NCBI GenBank assembly: GCA_021323495.1
Contig: JAJQJO010000176.1
Coordinates: 1-7,655, forward strand
Direction: 5' to 3'
DNA: 7,655 nt
From: Cellvibrio sp.
Lineage (GTDB): Bacteria > Pseudomonadota > Gammaproteobacteria > Pseudomonadales > Cellvibrionaceae
Shown: positions 6,283 through 7,655 of the stretch, piece after piece
Numbering within the stretch: position 1 is the first letter of the stretch
Layout: each line of letters starts with the position of its first letter
Translations under genes and position numbers: made by a program
The notes under the pieces: model-generated
Told to the model about the DNA's origin: nothing
Seen by the model: only the letters and a program-made list of their open reading frames with translations
The model's database searches: none

Positions 6283-6558
6283 GTGAACGAACGTCGCGTA
6301 TTTGAACGCACCTCGACATCGGTGCGTGTTGAAATGTCCCACCCAAGTTTCGGTACGATTGTTGGTTTCGCCAGAGATATTTCCGATGGTGGAGCGCAGG
6401 TACAAATTGAAAACCAGGTATGTCCCCCGGTAGGCACTGAAGTCTCAGTCAAATTTAAAAAAGCGGTGGGTGCAATTAATGCGGAGCCGGTGCGTATGCG
6501 TGTGGTGCATCAATTGCGCAATACCATTGGTTTAATGTTTGTACGGGGCGCGCTTTAA
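6283..6558 (+). CDS. Stand-alone PilZ domain protein (predicted c-di-GMP receptor)
   Basis: This 91-residue protein is a single PilZ domain, a small beta-barrel that binds cyclic di-GMP and passes the signal to partner proteins, often in motility, polysaccharide synthesis or type IV pili. Both ligand-binding motifs are present: RxxxR as RVFER (5-9) and DxSxxG as DISDGG (32-37), so binding is predicted. There is no signal peptide or membrane segment. The start is GTG at 6283, supported by GGAG (6271-6274) eight bases ahead; an ATG at 6269 in another frame stops after five codons. The neighbours give no clear partner, although a MASE1 sensor lies at the far left of the window. The exact target is unknown. 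Confidence 0.88.
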   Translation: MNERRVFERTSTSVRVEMSHPSFGTIVGFARDISDGGAQVQIENQVCPPVGTEVSVKFKKAVGAINAEPVRMRVVHQLRNTIGLMFVRGAL

Positions 6559-6568
6559 GTTGCGCCCC
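6545..6568. terminator. GC-rich hairpin between convergent genes (weak terminator candidate)
   Basis: GGGGCGC (6545-6551) pairs with GCGCCCC (6562-6568) around a 10-nt loop that contains the PilZ stop codon. It lies between convergent genes ending at 6558 and 6578. Neither strand has a T-run after the stem, so it may be a factor-assisted stop or a 3'-end stabiliser and not a classical terminator. Confidence 0.45.
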
Positions 6569-6577
6569 TTGTGCTGG

Positions 6578-7099
6578 CTAGTTTGCGCATTGTTTCGGCA
6601 AGCGTAGATCCAATTTCTGGTTTCTCAGGTTTTGTTGAAGTTGCTGCAAATCGCTGCATGCCATCTGTGGGTTATCCTCTAAATGCAACTGGGTAACATG
6701 CAGCAAATGTAAAAGCGGTGCCGGGTTTTTTATTTTGTTATTCGATAGTACCAGCTTTTCCAGGCGCCCCAATTTTCCGAGTTCATTGATATCCGCTAAT
6801 AAATTGTCCGCCAGATTAAGTTCTTTCAATGCAAAAAATTTATCCAATCCCACCAGGGATTTAATTCCTGCATTGCTGCAATTCAAGCGTGTAAAGTCTT
6901 CAGCACTGGTGATATTCAAATCGACAATGGTCTGCTCTACGCAGTCGCGAAGTTGTGTATCCGCGAGTTGATAATCTTTAAATAGTGATGGAGGCGTGTA
7001 GACAACATTTTCGTTGACACTGACGGAGTAATTTTTACATCCCGCAGTCAATAAACTGGTGGTTAGCCCACAAAAAAGTAACAAAGATTTGCTAAACAT
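6578..7099 (-). CDS. Small lipoprotein with a leucine-rich-repeat array
   Basis: From the ATG at 7099 the product has 173 residues. The N-terminus is a lipoprotein signal: MFSKS, a hydrophobic core, and the lipobox LTAGC with Cys21 as the lipid site; no Asp at +2, so outer-membrane sorting is likely. Residues from about 70 to 143 form three to four leucine-rich repeats of about 22 residues, with cores such as LKELNLADNLL (91-101), LEKLVLSNNKI (113-123) and VTQLHLEDNP (135-144). Four further cysteines (53, 74, 148, 171) flank the array and could form disulphides that cap it. LRRs usually bind proteins; the partner is unknown. A GTG at 7135 would add 12 residues before the signal peptide and is less likely; AGGT nine bases before 7099 supports the chosen start. 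It is divergent from the OmpA-family gene at 7291. Confidence 0.82.
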   Translation of the reverse strand: MFSKSLLLFCGLTTSLLTAGCKNYSVSVNENVVYTPPSLFKDYQLADTQLRDCVEQTIVDLNITSAEDFTRLNCSNAGIKSLVGLDKFFALKELNLADNLLADINELGKLGRLEKLVLSNNKIKNPAPLLHLLHVTQLHLEDNPQMACSDLQQLQQNLRNQKLDLRLPKQCAN

Positions 7100-7290
7100 A
7101 TGGAATTTACCTGGATTGGGGCGGAAAATGCGCACGCAAATATACGGGCGATGCAGCCACTTTAATCAGATCTCTATCTGGCAGCAATCATAGAATTCAG
7201 TATTTATTCAGTTCCATTATTTAACAATCGCCACAGGCTACCATTGATTGGCAGTTACCGATTTTATCGTCCCATTGGAGAGTTTTTAGT
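7100..7290. promoter_or_regulatory. Divergent intergenic region for two lipoprotein genes
   Basis: This 191-bp AT-rich gap must hold the promoters of both flanking genes. On the minus strand TATATT (7139-7144) is a fair -10 about 40 bp ahead of the LRR gene, without a good -35. On the plus strand TAGAAT (7191-7196) is a fair -10 but about 95 bp from the next start, and TTGGCA (7248-7253) is a good -35 without a matching -10. A small dyad CAGAT/ATCTG (7167-7171, 7176-7180) lies between them. Promoter positions are not settled. Confidence 0.35.
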
Positions 7291-7655
7291 ATGAAATATA
7301 TCCTCGCTATCATGTTGTCATTTGCAATTATTGGTTGTACTACGACCGATCCCTACACTGGTGAACAAAAAACCAGTAATACCGCCAAAGGCGCAGGTAT
7401 AGGGGCGATTGCCGGTGCGGTTCTGGGGGCAGCTACCGGTGATGATAGTAAAGACCGTCGTGACCGCGCATTGAAAGGGGCAGCCATTGGCGGAATTGTT
7501 GGTGGTGGTGCCGGTAACTACATGGATCGCCAGGAAGCCAAGTTGCGTCAAGAACTGCAGGGCACCGGCGTACAGGTAAGACGTGAAGGCAATAACTTGT
7601 ATCTGGTAATGCCAGGCAATATCACCTTCGCATCCAATAGTGCTGATATCCGCGC
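7291..7655 (+). CDS. Glycine-zipper OmpA-family lipoprotein, YiaD-like (cut by window edge)
   Basis: The first 121 codons are visible. A short lipoprotein signal ends in IIGC, with Cys16 as the lipid site. Two glycine-zipper segments follow: GAGIGAIAGAVLGAATG (34-50) and GAAIGGIVGGGAGNY (63-77), separated by a charged hinge (DDSKDRRDR). From MDRQEAKLRQELQGTGVQV (78-96) onward the sequence resembles E. coli YiaD, leading into NLYLVMPGNITFASNSADI (102-120), the usual start of a peptidoglycan-binding OmpA C-terminal domain. The rest is beyond the edge. Such proteins sit in the outer membrane and bind peptidoglycan; YiaD has been linked to BAM suppression. GGAGAG (7277-7282) lies eight bases before the ATG. 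Confidence 0.88.
   Translation, partial: MKYILAIMLSFAIIGCTTTDPYTGEQKTSNTAKGAGIGAIAGAVLGAATGDDSKDRRDRALKGAAIGGIVGGGAGNYMDRQEAKLRQELQGTGVQVRREGNNLYLVMPGNITFASNSADIR

Noticed and set aside
6269..6286. Five-codon frame overlapping the PilZ start as a regulatory leader peptide
   Set aside because: It has no ribosome site of its own and is short enough to be chance; noted only as a possibility within the PilZ finding.
7100..7135. GTG at 7135 as the start of the LRR lipoprotein
   Set aside because: It adds 12 polar residues before an otherwise standard lipoprotein signal, while the ATG at 7099 has an AGGT at a suitable distance.

Overview
This 7.65-kb window is bacterial chromosome from a gammaproteobacterium. 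The proteins resemble the Pseudomonas/Cellvibrio side of the class. The order dapA - bamC - metallo-hydrolase - purC is, from memory, the order in Pseudomonas, while E. coli has dapA - bamC - purC without the hydrolase. tRNA-Lys upstream of nadA is shared with both lineages. A Cellvibrionaceae-like organism is my best guess, but it is an inference and the genus is not proven.

Layout, left to right. (1) The left edge cuts a minus-strand gene whose visible N-terminal 182 codons form a MASE1-type membrane sensor domain; its output domain lies outside the window. (2) A gene-free stretch of about 316 bp carries a tRNA-type promoter with an AT-rich upstream region and a perfect 10-bp palindrome. 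(3) Two identical tRNA-Lys(UUU) genes are followed by a strong intrinsic terminator. (4) nadA (quinolinate synthase) follows with its own probable promoter. (5) A plus-strand cluster runs dapA, bamC, a WalJ/YycJ-like metallo-beta-lactamase-fold hydrolase and purC, ending in a textbook terminator with a UUCG loop. (6) A small stand-alone PilZ gene has a GTG start. (7) A minus-strand lipoprotein with a short leucine-rich-repeat array is divergent from (8) a plus-strand glycine-zipper/OmpA-family (YiaD-like) lipoprotein cut by the right edge.

Functionally the core is housekeeping: NAD synthesis (nadA), lysine/diaminopimelate synthesis (dapA), outer-membrane protein assembly (bamC), purine synthesis (purC) and lysine tRNA supply. 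The flanks are more accessory: a membrane sensor of a class often tied to c-di-GMP or phosphorelay signalling, a predicted c-di-GMP-binding PilZ protein, and two envelope lipoproteins. I see no insertion sequence, CRISPR array, phage gene, toxin-antitoxin pair or obvious defence system. The least characterised items are the LRR lipoprotein with its divergent partner, the orphan PilZ protein and the truncated MASE1 gene. I do not see convincing evidence of a wholly new system.
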